In this document: in pieces, positions 35,898 through 45,775 of the stretch
Position numbering within the stretch: position 1 is the stretch's first letter
How the letters are laid out: every line of letters begins with the position of its first letter
Source of the DNA: Candidatus Zixiibacteriota bacterium
GTDB taxonomy: Bacteria; Zixibacteria; MSB-5A5; GN15; JAAZOE01
NCBI GenBank assembly: GCA_023138975.1
Contig: JAGLON010000033.1
Span: forward strand, 1 to 64,000
Length of the DNA stretch: 64,000 nt
Reading direction: 5' to 3'
Program-made: the position numbers and the translations under genes
Notes under the pieces: generated by a model
Database searches by the model: none
Seen by the model: only the letters and a program-made list of their open reading frames with translations
What the model was told of the DNA's origin: nothing

Positions 35898-37265
35898 ATG
35901 AAGAACTATAAAGAGTTTATACTGTTAGGAATAGACTTCAACGGATTATTTCGTGGGCAGGTCGAGGCAATACTCAAAGACTATTACCAAATAATTTGGG
36001 CCGACTCAGTTTCTAAAGCTCAGGAAGTACTTCACCAGACAGATTCTGTTGGCGCCGTTGTTTTACAATCATATTCAACCGGAGACTCTGGATCTGAAGC
36101 GGTCCGGACAATCAAGTCATCTTTTAGTGAACTGCCGATAATAATCTACCAAAGTCCCGTATTGTCTTCCCAACAAAGTAATTCTGAAGAAGAGACTGCT
36201 TCCCAAGTTGAAAATGCATCTTACTTTATTCAATCAATAAGGCGATCAGCAGAATCATATATTTACGCCCAGGATCCTCAACAGCTGATATCCTATGCCG
36301 AAGAAGTTTTCAGAATGATCGGGCATTCCAAGCCTATGCGCAGAGTATATGAATTAATTCGTAAAATTTCTCAATCCAATAGCAAGGCAATGATTTTCGG
36401 TGAGACTGGTACGGGCAAGGAATTAGTGGCGCGGGCGATACATTTTACCAGCACTCGCAGGGAAATGCCATTTGCAATATTAAATTGCAATCATAAATCT
36501 CCCGAGCTGGTCGAGTCAGAATTATTTGGACATACTCGGGGATCGTTTACCGGGGCTATAAACGATCGGCCCGGTATCTTTGAATATGCCAACGGTGGAA
36601 CGCTGTTTTTGGATGAAATTGGTGATCTGGATCTGTCGACTCAGGCCAAACTGCTTCGTGTTCTTGAAACCGGAGAGTATCAAAAAGTTGGTGCTGAGCA
36701 GATGAAAAAAACCGAAATTCGGGTTCTTTGCGCGACACATAAAAATCTTGATAAGATGGTCGATGAGGGAGCTTTCCGGAAGGATTTATATTTCCGTCTA
36801 AAAGGAGTGACTGTAATTCTACCGCCGTTGCGTGAACGGCCGGAGGATATTTCGGTTTTAATTGAAAAGACTGCAAGCTCTTACACTCACGCTCATGGAA
36901 TCGCGCCGAAATACTTTGAAACTGACGCTATTGATATAATGATTGACTTTAAATGGCCGGGAAATGTCAGGCAGCTTATCGACACTATCGAATCATTGTT
37001 AGTACTGGCCGAATCTGATATCATATCGGCGGCAGAGGTTAGAGAGTATCTTGGCATTCGAGCCTCCAATAATGGAAAGTCTGAAGATGGACTCACCATC
37101 AGGGTGCGTCAGTATGAAAAACTGCAAATTATTAATATGCTCCACAAAACCTGTTATAATATCAGTGCGGCAGCCCGTTCGTTGAAACTCGACCGGACTA
37201 ATCTGAAAAGAAAAATAACTCTTCACGGAATAGAGATACTTCGCCCTAACAGAAAACCAGTTTAA
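35898..37265 (+). CDS. Sigma-54-dependent activator with degenerate receiver
   Basis: A 455-residue NtrC-type regulator. The N-terminal 115 residues have the receiver alpha/beta layout, but the phosphoacceptor Asp position reads VVLQSYSTGDSG, placing Gln57 there, and the acidic pair after strand 1 is reduced (LLGIDFNG). The AAA+ domain (about 140-380) has Walker A GETGTGKE, the sigma-54 contact loop GSFTGA, Walker B GTLFLDEIGDLD and an R-finger region. A FIS-type HTH ends it (NISAAARSLKLDRTNLKRKI). It probably activates sigma-54 promoters without classical phosphorylation; partner and targets are not visible. Confidence 0.92.
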   Translation: MKNYKEFILLGIDFNGLFRGQVEAILKDYYQIIWADSVSKAQEVLHQTDSVGAVVLQSYSTGDSGSEAVRTIKSSFSELPIIIYQSPVLSSQQSNSEEETASQVENASYFIQSIRRSAESYIYAQDPQQLISYAEEVFRMIGHSKPMRRVYELIRKISQSNSKAMIFGETGTGKELVARAIHFTSTRREMPFAILNCNHKSPELVESELFGHTRGSFTGAINDRPGIFEYANGGTLFLDEIGDLDLSTQAKLLRVLETGEYQKVGAEQMKKTEIRVLCATHKNLDKMVDEGAFRKDLYFRLKGVTVILPPLRERPEDISVLIEKTASSYTHAHGIAPKYFETDAIDIMIDFKWPGNVRQLIDTIESLLVLAESDIISAAEVREYLGIRASNNGKSEDGLTIRVRQYEKLQIINMLHKTCYNISAAARSLKLDRTNLKRKITLHGIEILRPNRKPV

Positions 37266-37330
37266 TCTAAAACTGAATCGTTTGCTCTTTCCCGTATCTA
37301 AACCTGAAGACTTAAGGAGATCATCGTGCA

Positions 37331-38662
37331 TTAATACGGTGCCTTTTTTCCGTAGAATAAATCCTCACCCAGAACTGATACGGTTCGGACAAAGGACGAG
37401 TTTTTAATACCCATGCGAACAAGATTGTGCACAAGGGATGACGGGTGACTGAAGGGACACACTTTCATGCATATTCCGCAATCGGTACCGATATTGCGCC
37501 AGTATGTCATGCATGATTCAACCTCAAGAGGCCATTTTGTGACACCTTTGACTTTTTGAGGATTACCTAGAGGAATAGAAGCGGAGGGACAATTGGTTGC
37601 GCACCGCTTACATTTATCGCAGAAATCCTGAACGCCAAAGTTTATTGGTTTATCATGTAAGAGCGGCAGGTCGGTCGTGACGGCTCCAAGCCGGATTCTG
37701 GAGCCGAACCTGGGAGATATTAAGTAACCATGTCGACCTAATTCTCCAAGCCCCGCGTCATAAGCGACCGCCGGAAGCATAATCTGATAATTACTTCCTG
37801 AAATGTGGGCGCGTGCGGGGTACCCGAGATCTCTTATAAACCGGGCCAGGACGATAGATATAATCGTAACATCTAAATATCTTAATGCGGTTTCTTCAGT
37901 AATTGGCAACTGAGGGGCTTTTTCAACCTTTTCATAATCCATCTCAATGGTGAATACAATAACAGATTTATGAGATAAATTAATTTTCTCCCCATATGGT
38001 TCCGGCCCCCGGCCGACATGAGAGTATACGTAACTTTGGTTTAATGGTGCAAAACCAACCTCAACAGCGCCCAAATGCCGGGTGATTTTCTTAATCTCCC
38101 GCGATATATTCAGGATATCAAGTTCAATCTTTGAAGGGTTTACGTCGCCATCCACGCTGTTAGTCAATTCATGAATAGACTCAAAGATAGTCTCGATATA
38201 ATGGGAGCGGACAGGATCGTAGTATTTGGCTCCGGGAGCCATTAGCCAGGGTAGCTTTCTTATTTTATCATCGATGCGTTTATTTTCCGGCTGCCGTGAG
38301 TAATAATCGTCGTAGATTTTGGTTCCGGGCTCATAATCCTCGCGAGCGAACATAGTATCCCGTTCGTCAACTTGCTCATTGCATTCTTCAATCGGAATAT
38401 CCCGGCTATGTCCGAGTGGAATAAAAAATACAATAGTTATAAAGCAGATACATACGGGTACTACAATCAGAAAAGGGCTGTCCGGTGGTAATAACAACAG
38501 AACGCTAACCGTTAAGAATCCGACAATTAATGCTGAGAATAGGCTTATTATTGCCGCCCGAGTTTTTTTTTCGGAGAGCGATGTGATAAAAAAGTGCAGA
38601 AAGAAATACACGACTGCGATGCTGAATGCCAAATATATCCACTGAAGAGTATTCATAATCAT
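37331..38662 (-). CDS. Membrane-anchored RdhA-like (reductive dehalogenase-like) Fe-S protein
   Basis: A 443-residue protein with three N-terminal transmembrane helices (about 8-25, 35-60, 64-82) and a soluble domain resembling the C-terminal half of reductive dehalogenases: AYDAGLGELGRHGYLISPRFG, then two 4Fe-4S motifs, CDKCKRCATNCP and C-x10-CGICMKVCP, followed by FSHPSS. There is no twin-arginine signal and no separate RdhB anchor gene; the N-terminal helices take that place. The catalytic substrate is unknown; epoxyqueuosine reductase is the nearest other cobalamin/Fe-S relative, but the motif order fits RdhA better. It converges on the sigma-54 activator gene. Confidence 0.82.
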   Translation of the reverse strand: MIMNTLQWIYLAFSIAVVYFFLHFFITSLSEKKTRAAIISLFSALIVGFLTVSVLLLLPPDSPFLIVVPVCICFITIVFFIPLGHSRDIPIEECNEQVDERDTMFAREDYEPGTKIYDDYYSRQPENKRIDDKIRKLPWLMAPGAKYYDPVRSHYIETIFESIHELTNSVDGDVNPSKIELDILNISREIKKITRHLGAVEVGFAPLNQSYVYSHVGRGPEPYGEKINLSHKSVIVFTIEMDYEKVEKAPQLPITEETALRYLDVTIISIVLARFIRDLGYPARAHISGSNYQIMLPAVAYDAGLGELGRHGYLISPRFGSRIRLGAVTTDLPLLHDKPINFGVQDFCDKCKRCATNCPSASIPLGNPQKVKGVTKWPLEVESCMTYWRNIGTDCGICMKVCPFSHPSSLVHNLVRMGIKNSSFVRTVSVLGEDLFYGKKAPY

Positions 38663-38762
38663 TAATTCTATCTATCGGCAAGAATAGTTGATTAGATGCT
38701 TTTTTACAAGACCTTTTGACTTAAAATTCGGGCAACATGTTGATTTATGCGACCAGAATAGA

Positions 38763-38790
38763 AAAAGCCGGGGAATTAACTCCGGCTTTT
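38763..38790 (-). terminator. Rho-independent terminator after the S9 peptidase gene
   Basis: AAAAGCCGG and CCGGCTTTT form a stem of at least nine pairs flanked by A- and T-runs, so it can act on either strand. It lies 19 bases past the stop of the S9 peptidase gene. Confidence 0.8.
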
Positions 38791-38808
38791 ATCATTGGCA
38801 CTTATTTA

Positions 38809-40932
38809 TTATTGAGTTCGATTCAGTAAATCTAAAATGAACGCATACTCGAACGCGATTTCTTTAATATAGTCGTATCGTCCCGATACACCCATATGAC
38901 CGGCGCCCATATTCGTTTTCAGGCATAATCTATTCGTATCAGTTTTCATCGCCCTTAGCTTGGCTGTCCATTTGGCCGGCTCCCAGTATTGTACCCGAGG
39001 ATCATTTAAGCCGGCGGTAATCAGCATATTAGGATAGATTTTGGCTTCAACATTATCATAGGGTGAGTACGACATCATATAGTCGAAATACTCTTTTTCA
39101 TTTGGGTTTCCCCATTCGGTATATTCATTTATTGTTAAAGGAATAGTGGGATCCATCATCGTATTCATCACATCCACAAAGGGGACATCGGCTACGGCAA
39201 TATAGAATAAATCCGGCCGCATATTGACGACGCCGCCAATGAGCAGTCCGCCAGCACTTCCGCCGTTAATGACCAACTTTTCTTTTGAAGTATATCCTTC
39301 GGCTATCAGGTATTCGGCACAGGCAATAAAATCGGTGAAGGTATTCATTTTATTTTTTAATTTACCCTGTTCGTACCACCAGCGCCCCATTTCACTGCCG
39401 CCGCGTATCTGGGCCTTGACATAGACAAAGCCGCGATCTATGAGTGAAAGACGATAGCTGCTGAAAGTTGGCTCGGTATTCATGCCATAGGCTCCGTAGC
39501 TGTAGAGATAAAGCGGGTTTGAGCCATTGAGCTTGACACCTTTTTTGTACATGACTGACATGGGAATTTTCGTACCGTCGGAGGCGATAGCAAACAGCCG
39601 TTTGGTAATATAGTGAGTCTTATCGAAGCTTCCGCGAACCTCCTTCTGTTTCCTCAGAATCAGTGATTTGTTTGAAATATCGTAGTCATAAACAGTTCTC
39701 GGTGTAATCATCGATTGATAACTCAACCGCAGATATGGCGAGTTTATCATAGCATTATCTCTGGTTGAAACTGTATAAATCGGTTCAGGGAACTCAATAT
39801 AGTGTTCATTCCCGGAAGAAAAATCGCGAATCCAAACCTGGCTGACGCCGTTTTCTCGCTCCGTTAATGCCAAATAATTTTTCAAAACGATAAAACCTGA
39901 AATTAAAACGGAATCGCGATGGGGGATAAGTTCTTTCCAGTTTCTGGAGGAGAGCTTGTTTACTGGAACTGTCATCACTTTGAAATTGAGAGCGTTTTCG
40001 TTAGTCAGGATATAAAATAAGCCATCACGATGAGTGACTTCGTATTCGACACCGGGTTGACGCTCCTTGATCAATTTGAATTTACCAGTGGGGCGGTCGG
40101 CACGGAGAAAATAGTATTCGGATGAGTTATTGGCCCATAGCCCAAGCAGGAGATAGTTACGACTCAGAGTTTTACTGACATAGAGGCCGAAGGAATCGTC
40201 CTTTTCATGAAAAACCATGACATCATTCTTGGGCAAGTGCCCTAATACATGGCGGAATAGTTTGTTGGGGCGGTTTATTTCATCGAGAGTAGTGTAGAAG
40301 ATTGTTTTATTATCGCTAGCCCAGACGGCTCGGCCGTCCATGTCGGCAATTACATCTTTGAGAAGTTCGCCGGTTATTAGATTCTTTATATAGAGCGTAT
40401 AATGCTCATCTCCGGTTATATCAACAGTATATGCCATAAGTTTGTGATTGGGGCTGATAATATAATTACCCAGATCGTAATAATCTTTGCCTTCGGCCAA
40501 TTCATTGACATCGAGGATAATTTGCTCCTCGGAAGTTATCGCATGGAGCTTACGGCAATAGATTCGATACTGTTTCTCTTTCTCGGTGCGCGAATAGTAA
40601 TAAAAGGAGTCGATTTTAACGGGAGCGTCAATATCGTCTTCGACGATTCTCCCGCGGAGTTCAGTAAATAGTTTATCCTGAAAAGGCTTGGTATGGCTCA
40701 TGATCGAGTCGGTATAAGTATTTTCAGCTTCTAAATAGGAAATGACCTCAGGGTTTTCCTTATCTCTAAGCCAAAAATAATCATCCGAGTATTCCTGACC
40801 GTGCCATTCCTCAATATGTTTTACTTTTTTTGCGATGGGAGGCTTCGGACCGGATTCGGCGCACCCGATTAGGCCTGCAATAATACCGAGTATTAAAACG
40901 ACTCTAATGCATGACAGAATTTTCTTGTTCAT
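38809..40932 (-). CDS. S9A prolyl oligopeptidase/oligopeptidase B-like lipoprotein
   Basis: A 707-residue serine peptidase. The N-terminus is a lipoprotein signal with lipobox LIGC (Cys24), so it is predicted to be membrane-attached on the periplasmic side. A seven-bladed propeller (about 80-430) precedes the alpha/beta-hydrolase domain with the nucleophile in NGGSAGGLL, an acid in GLNDPRVQYWEP and the His in GAGHMGVSGRYD. The start HIEEWHGQEYSDDYFWLRDK is typical of oligopeptidase B-type enzymes. Family members cleave short peptides after basic or proline residues; which applies here cannot be decided from sequence alone. Confidence 0.92.
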   Translation of the reverse strand: MNKKILSCIRVVLILGIIAGLIGCAESGPKPPIAKKVKHIEEWHGQEYSDDYFWLRDKENPEVISYLEAENTYTDSIMSHTKPFQDKLFTELRGRIVEDDIDAPVKIDSFYYYSRTEKEKQYRIYCRKLHAITSEEQIILDVNELAEGKDYYDLGNYIISPNHKLMAYTVDITGDEHYTLYIKNLITGELLKDVIADMDGRAVWASDNKTIFYTTLDEINRPNKLFRHVLGHLPKNDVMVFHEKDDSFGLYVSKTLSRNYLLLGLWANNSSEYYFLRADRPTGKFKLIKERQPGVEYEVTHRDGLFYILTNENALNFKVMTVPVNKLSSRNWKELIPHRDSVLISGFIVLKNYLALTERENGVSQVWIRDFSSGNEHYIEFPEPIYTVSTRDNAMINSPYLRLSYQSMITPRTVYDYDISNKSLILRKQKEVRGSFDKTHYITKRLFAIASDGTKIPMSVMYKKGVKLNGSNPLYLYSYGAYGMNTEPTFSSYRLSLIDRGFVYVKAQIRGGSEMGRWWYEQGKLKNKMNTFTDFIACAEYLIAEGYTSKEKLVINGGSAGGLLIGGVVNMRPDLFYIAVADVPFVDVMNTMMDPTIPLTINEYTEWGNPNEKEYFDYMMSYSPYDNVEAKIYPNMLITAGLNDPRVQYWEPAKWTAKLRAMKTDTNRLCLKTNMGAGHMGVSGRYDYIKEIAFEYAFILDLLNRTQ

Positions 40933-41130
40933 TGGGAGCTATTTCCTTTCCGAATTTATTGTCTGAGCTTAAAGCATTTTGCCTGCTCAGGATATGTTTT
41001 ATTAAGTGTAGTATAAAATATCTATTGAAGTTGAACAAGGGGCTTTCGAAATATTATCCCGTTAGAATTAAAACATCTATCTGGAAAGTCAGGGGGGATA
41101 CGTGATTAAGTGAGAACACAGCAATAAAAA

Positions 41131-41204
41131 TACGCCCAGGAGGATTTGAACCCCCAGCCTTCTGGTCCGTAGCCAGACGCTCTATCCAATTGAGCTATGG
41201 GCGC
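41131..41204 (-). tRNA. tRNA-Arg (anticodon ACG)
   Basis: On the minus strand the sequence folds as a full cloverleaf: acceptor GCGCCCA/TGGGCGT (first pair G-T), D-arm GCTC...GAGC, anticodon stem TCTGG/CCAGA with loop CTACGGA giving anticodon ACG, and a T-arm GGGGG-TTCAAAT-CCTCC. The discriminator base is A and the 3' CCA is not encoded. A T-run follows. Confidence 0.95.
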
Positions 41205-41295
41205 ATAAATTCCAATATTTCAGGCGCTCAATATACACATATCAAGCTAATTGTCAAATAAATAATATTATGTGAAAAGAAGAGTCTTTTCTTAT

Positions 41296-42273
41296 CTAAC
41301 CTTTAAAAACAAGGTAGAATATAGCGGCGAGCAAGGTGATAATAAATATGGCGGATATTATAGAGAACCCCTTACTTTTTGAATCGTCCTCCTTATCATC
41401 GTCGTCACCATCTTCACTTTTTGCCGCCCACTCCTCTTCGCCTGAGAAATACTGTGATGATTCACCATCAACAGTAACGGTATCAAGTGACGGGAGAGCC
41501 GAGGGCTCCACTTTACCATTGATTCTGAAGGCAACTATACTGACATTGTCTGAGCCACCTCGTTCGTTAGCCAAGCGAACTAATTGGTTGCAGATTTGAT
41601 CAACATCCTCTTCGCATGCTACGGCAACATCGCGGATATCACCGTCATCAACAAAGCCGCACAAGCCATCACTACAGAGGATGTAAATATCATTTTCCTG
41701 AATTTTCTTTACAGCTACGTCTATTTCAACGTTTTGCTTTACGCCAAGAGCACGGGTAATGACGTTTCTATTGACTAATGTTTTGGCTTCTTCGGCTGTT
41801 ATTTTCTCGGACTGCTCCAGCTCGGCCGCCCAGCTATGGTCGATAGTAAGAGGATACAGTTTGCGGCTTGCGAGACGGTATATTCGACTATCACCAACAT
41901 GTAAAAGTGTTACAATGTCCTTTTCGACAGCGGCAGCCACGATTGTTGTGCCCATTCCCTGAAGTGACGGGTTTTCGGATGATTTTTTGTAGATCCAGTG
42001 ATTGGCTATACGTACAGCCTTAACCAGAATGTCGGTTGATGGAGGGAACATGCGGGGGAGCTTGAGCTGATCGTCGTTGAGAAGCTCATTATAATATTGT
42101 TTATAGAGATTGGCTATAATATCACACGCTGTTTTTGACGCAACTTCTCCGGCACTGTGCCCGCCCATACCGTCGCAAACAATAAACAGTTTTTGGTTTG
42201 AAAGAAGCTTTATGGAATCTTCATTCAGCTTACGTACTAATCCGATATCCGTTTTTCCAGCAGCTTGTATCAT
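41296..42273 (-). CDS. PP2C-type Ser/Thr protein phosphatase with C-terminal membrane anchor
   Basis: A 325-residue protein. Residues about 1-245 form a PP2C (PPM/Stp) domain with the metal-binding motifs KLNEDS, VCDGMGGHSAGE, CSDGLCGFVDD and GGSDNVSIV. An acidic linker (about 255-300) and one transmembrane helix (about 303-323) end it. It would dephosphorylate Ser/Thr phosphoproteins at the membrane. No Ser/Thr kinase gene is adjacent in this window. Confidence 0.94.
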   Translation of the reverse strand: MIQAAGKTDIGLVRKLNEDSIKLLSNQKLFIVCDGMGGHSAGEVASKTACDIIANLYKQYYNELLNDDQLKLPRMFPPSTDILVKAVRIANHWIYKKSSENPSLQGMGTTIVAAAVEKDIVTLLHVGDSRIYRLASRKLYPLTIDHSWAAELEQSEKITAEEAKTLVNRNVITRALGVKQNVEIDVAVKKIQENDIYILCSDGLCGFVDDGDIRDVAVACEEDVDQICNQLVRLANERGGSDNVSIVAFRINGKVEPSALPSLDTVTVDGESSQYFSGEEEWAAKSEDGDDDDKEDDSKSKGFSIISAIFIITLLAAIFYLVFKG

Positions 42274-42376
42274 GATAAGATCAGGTGTGCTCCTATGATA
42301 TACATCGTCCCGTTGTTCATTCTACAATATATATGAATTGAGAACAAGAAAATAATTTCAAATTTTCTGCTTACTT

Positions 42377-43024
42377 TTATGAAGACAAAATTACTAACAC
42401 CGGAGCCGTAACTTCAACTATAGCCTTTTGAGCCGTTATTACATTGCGAAGGCTTTTTGTCTGACCGGGGAAGACAGATAACTGCCGGGCTTTATATTTA
42501 ACTCCAGATAATGATACTCGTGTTTCTCCCTGAATTGGCAATACGGATAAACCGTATCCCTTTTTATTCCTGATTGTTATTCTACCTCTATGAATAGGAA
42601 TCACCGTCTGCCTGCTGTTGATAAACTCAAGTGATAATTGGCAAGAAAAAGCCGGATTAATACCGAGGAATAAATTCCCGAGTAGATGATCTGTCTCACC
42701 ATTGGCATCGTACCATCCGAATAATTTTACAGATTTCATATTTTTAGTTACGCAAAGATCAAGGGCCAATTCGGTATCGGTTTTATCTTTGTCGGATGGA
42801 TAAACGAACAGCTCAGTACCAGATAGGAAACCTTTTTTTATTTTTGGAGCCGAATCGAGATCTGTTACCCAGTAATCCGGTCTGGTATCAACTCTCTGGA
42901 GGAACTTGATTCCTCCATCTACCGCGATGATGGTTGGTTTGCGTCTTTCAGATGTTATACTATGTCTGACGAGGCAGGCATCATTCTTATAATAATGACC
43001 GTTTAGGAAAACAAAAGCGCTCAT
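42377..43024 (-). CDS. Thiamine diphosphokinase-like protein
   Basis: A 215-residue protein of the thiamine pyrophosphokinase family. Visible motifs are AVDGGIKFL, VTDLDS (the GDxDS-type metal site), DKDKTDTELAL and NGETDHLLGNL, with a C-terminal beta sandwich. The enzyme transfers pyrophosphate from ATP to thiamine. The GDxDS glycine is replaced (TDLDS), so activity is probable but not certain. It lies 63 bases downstream of the Wzz-like gene on the same strand; no other thiamine gene is nearby. Confidence 0.85.
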   Translation of the reverse strand: MSAFVFLNGHYYKNDACLVRHSITSERRKPTIIAVDGGIKFLQRVDTRPDYWVTDLDSAPKIKKGFLSGTELFVYPSDKDKTDTELALDLCVTKNMKSVKLFGWYDANGETDHLLGNLFLGINPAFSCQLSLEFINSRQTVIPIHRGRITIRNKKGYGLSVLPIQGETRVSLSGVKYKARQLSVFPGQTKSLRNVITAQKAIVEVTAPVLVILSS

Positions 43025-43087
43025 TTTAACCGTGGCAACTTCCCCAAGTTATGGTATGCGGAAAGTTAATCTCCGTAATTAAACGGA

Positions 43088-44608
43088 CTAATTGATCTTA
43101 ACTTTGCCCCTAATTGAAGCGATATTGGGAATAGTAGCCAATACCGGAGCGTTTAAAATATCTTCGACATCTTCGACTTTCTTAAACGAATTGTCAAAAA
43201 TTTCAGATAATATCACAGCAACCCCGCCGATGACAATACCGAGGACAAACCCCATGAGCATAAGTTTAATTCTATCCGGTTTAACTGGCGAAAGAGGGAT
43301 CGCTGCCGGTTCCATAACTCGATATTTCGATTCGGCGCCGCCTCGCATCAGAGATTGAGATATTTCCGAACCAGTCAACTGATTGCGGAAGGTATCGTAT
43401 ATACGACGAGCAGATGTGACTTCATTTTCATAATTGGTGAGTTGGACTTCATACTGAGGCTGCTTGGCAATACGTCCTCGAAGCATAGATAAGGCAACCT
43501 CAAAATCCTCTTTTTTCTGGCGGTATATAGTTTCGCGCATTTTCAGCGTAAAGAATTCAGCCAAAAGATCATTCTCGTCATCAGAAATATCTTTAAATTG
43601 GTCGGTTACTTTACTTTCAATTATGTATTCCAATTCCCTGATTTTCCTGTTTATGGCTAAATTTGCATTGAGCACCTTGGGATCGGACCAAGTGTATTTG
43701 GGCATAAATTCAGTCAATCGCTGAGACTCGGCAAAGATTTCCTTCTGTGTCTTATCGTACTTGGTACCGGTATTAAGCTTTAGCTGAGACTTACGGTATT
43801 GTGATAATGAGGTTCGAACTCGGGTACGGTCAGCTGTGTTTTGTTCAATGAGAAGTGAGGTGTTGTCGATGTCAGCCATAATTGCTCTGATATTAGTATC
43901 GGCGACGACTGACTCATCCAGTTGATTTTGAAGATACTGAGTTCTAAAATCTGAATATTCCTTCTCAGCATCATCCAGGTTTTTACGATAGATGGCGAGT
44001 TGTTCATCGGAAAAATCGAGAGCTCCGCGCACACCGCTCAAGTCCCGCTTCAGCTGTTCGTCTTTAAAAATCTCCGCCAGCTTAGTCGCGATGTTCTTAG
44101 CCTCTAAAGGGAGGTCTGATTCGGCCGTAATTTCAACAATATTCTGACCATTAAACACGACTCTTATATTTCTCCGGAGGTCTTCAATCAATAGCCTATA
44201 AACAAGTTCTTGAATTTCGACATCCGGGCGCTCGTTATGCATTTTCTGCGCCTTCAATAGAATGGTTGGATTCTGCGACATGTTTAATTCATCGATAAGC
44301 CGGGATAAATAGGTTGAGGAGATAATTTCATTACGAATCGATATCAACTTGTTTTCGCGTTGCTGCATAGCCGCGAAACCTCGTTCGGTTTGACCGGGAA
44401 CAATCTCCCGAAGTTCGCGTGATAGTTGCATATCCTCATCAATGACTATCATTGTCGATGACTCAAATCGTTCGGAAAGAAGGAATGACCCGGAAAAAGT
44501 CAAAGCGGTAATCAATATAGTTGGAATAATGACAAGCCATTTACGACGGCGAAGGATAGCGACAATATCTTTTATTTCAATAGTACCATTTTTACTGGAG
44601 ATAGCCAT
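43088..44608 (-). CDS. Wzz/GumC-type polysaccharide chain-length determinant
   Basis: A 506-residue inner-membrane protein with two flanking helices (about 30-50 and 440-462) around a long periplasmic coiled-coil region (about 180-420), the layout of polysaccharide co-polymerases. The Pro-rich segment MEPAAIPLSPVKPDRIKL before helix 2 is diagnostic. The C-terminal cytoplasmic tail is short (FKKVEDVEDILNAPVLATIP) and has no tyrosine-kinase domain. It would set chain length of an exopolysaccharide or O-antigen, consistent with the serine-acetyltransferase-like and flippase genes at the far end of the window. Confidence 0.9.
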   Translation of the reverse strand: MAISSKNGTIEIKDIVAILRRRKWLVIIPTILITALTFSGSFLLSERFESSTMIVIDEDMQLSRELREIVPGQTERGFAAMQQRENKLISIRNEIISSTYLSRLIDELNMSQNPTILLKAQKMHNERPDVEIQELVYRLLIEDLRRNIRVVFNGQNIVEITAESDLPLEAKNIATKLAEIFKDEQLKRDLSGVRGALDFSDEQLAIYRKNLDDAEKEYSDFRTQYLQNQLDESVVADTNIRAIMADIDNTSLLIEQNTADRTRVRTSLSQYRKSQLKLNTGTKYDKTQKEIFAESQRLTEFMPKYTWSDPKVLNANLAINRKIRELEYIIESKVTDQFKDISDDENDLLAEFFTLKMRETIYRQKKEDFEVALSMLRGRIAKQPQYEVQLTNYENEVTSARRIYDTFRNQLTGSEISQSLMRGGAESKYRVMEPAAIPLSPVKPDRIKLMLMGFVLGIVIGGVAVILSEIFDNSFKKVEDVEDILNAPVLATIPNIASIRGKVKIN

Positions 44609-44833
44609 AATATATACAATTCCTTAAAATGCCCGGAGTATCAATTGCAAAAAATACTACCGGCTGTAATTTCCCTATTATTTAAAATCGACGAAAACTC
44701 AAATTATTTTATCAAATGAAACCAACTACCCGCAATTAAGTCAAGAATAATCGAGATTCTCATTGTAATGAATCTCAGTATTTCTTATACGGTAATGGGC
44801 TGGAAAAGACTGGAGAAAACTGAACAACAGGCT

Positions 44834-45775
44834 TTATTTGAGATTAAAAGTAAGAGTGAAACGATGAATTTCTTCGTTGCCGAAATTATAACTTGGAGAA
44901 TAAGTATAATCAATTTGAGTATTACCTACTAATGTCCCGAGTCCGAATGAAAAGCTGCGATCCAGAGTTCTAATTTCCTGTCCGGGAATAAACTCATATC
45001 CGCTTCTAAAGAAATAGCTTCCGCCAATTGAGTATTCGGTACCACCTTTTAAAATCAACTCTCCGTGCAACTGTTTTTCAGCTTCGGCGGTTATAATGAG
45101 ATTATTGGCATAGGGATAAACTGCGGCCCCGAGCTTTATTGAAGTAGGAAGATTTTCGTCCCGGTCTATAATACGTATTTTCCCTCCGGCGTTAGAGAGA
45201 ACCGCCCCGAGAGAAAAATCGGTAAAGTGCAGTTGAGCACCGGCATCAAAGGCAAATGCTGAAGCGTTATTATTATCGAGAGCGATATTGATAAATCTTA
45301 CTGTTGTTCCGATATGGAAATCATCGGAGGCACGAAAACCAAAGGATAAAGAGCCTGACATGTCGTAGGTACTGTTTAGTTTACCGGTTGGAATATCATG
45401 AATATCGTATCCTTGAATTGTCCCATAGTTTACATAAGAAGCGCTGGCCGCAATTGTAAACTTAGGACTTACAGGAATTGCCGCGGCAAAATACTCATAG
45501 GTTATATCCTGGTACCAGGCAAAATGAGAAAACTGCACCTGAATCGATGTAATATTGACTAATCCTCCGGGATTCCAGTATGAAGCCGAAGCATTATTTG
45601 CTACGGCTGTAAAGGAACCTCCCATGGCGGAAGAGCGTGCATCTACCGGAATATTTAAAAACTCAGCCGATGTCTTTCCCGAGGTTCCGGCTGAAACCAG
45701 AGAAGAGAAAGAGAACAGGCTGATGATACAAATTCCGACAATGATCCTCATATCTTTTAGTCGGAGCTGCCTCAC
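44834..45775 (-). CDS. PorV/PorQ-like outer-membrane beta-barrel protein
   Basis: A 313-residue exported barrel. A signal peptide ends near SLVSAG. The start of the mature protein (TSAEFLNIPVDARSSAMGGS followed by ANNASASYWNPGGL) is the signature of the PorV/PorQ (UPF0164) family, followed by alternating amphipathic strands to a C-terminal FTLTFNLK. In Bacteroidetes PorV takes part in type IX secretion and sorting. Here it may serve the NPFNP-tailed proteins, but no other T9SS gene is visible. The GTG at 45775 has GGGAG seven bases upstream; an ATG at 45751 is the alternative start. Confidence 0.88.
   Translation of the reverse strand: MRQLRLKDMRIIVGICIISLFSFSSLVSAGTSGKTSAEFLNIPVDARSSAMGGSFTAVANNASASYWNPGGLVNITSIQVQFSHFAWYQDITYEYFAAAIPVSPKFTIAASASYVNYGTIQGYDIHDIPTGKLNSTYDMSGSLSFGFRASDDFHIGTTVRFINIALDNNNASAFAFDAGAQLHFTDFSLGAVLSNAGGKIRIIDRDENLPTSIKLGAAVYPYANNLIITAEAEKQLHGELILKGGTEYSIGGSYFFRSGYEFIPGQEIRTLDRSFSFGLGTLVGNTQIDYTYSPSYNFGNEEIHRFTLTFNLK

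Noticed and set aside
41131-41204. tRNA as integration site of a mobile element
   Set aside because: No integrase, direct repeat of the tRNA end or atypical genes nearby.
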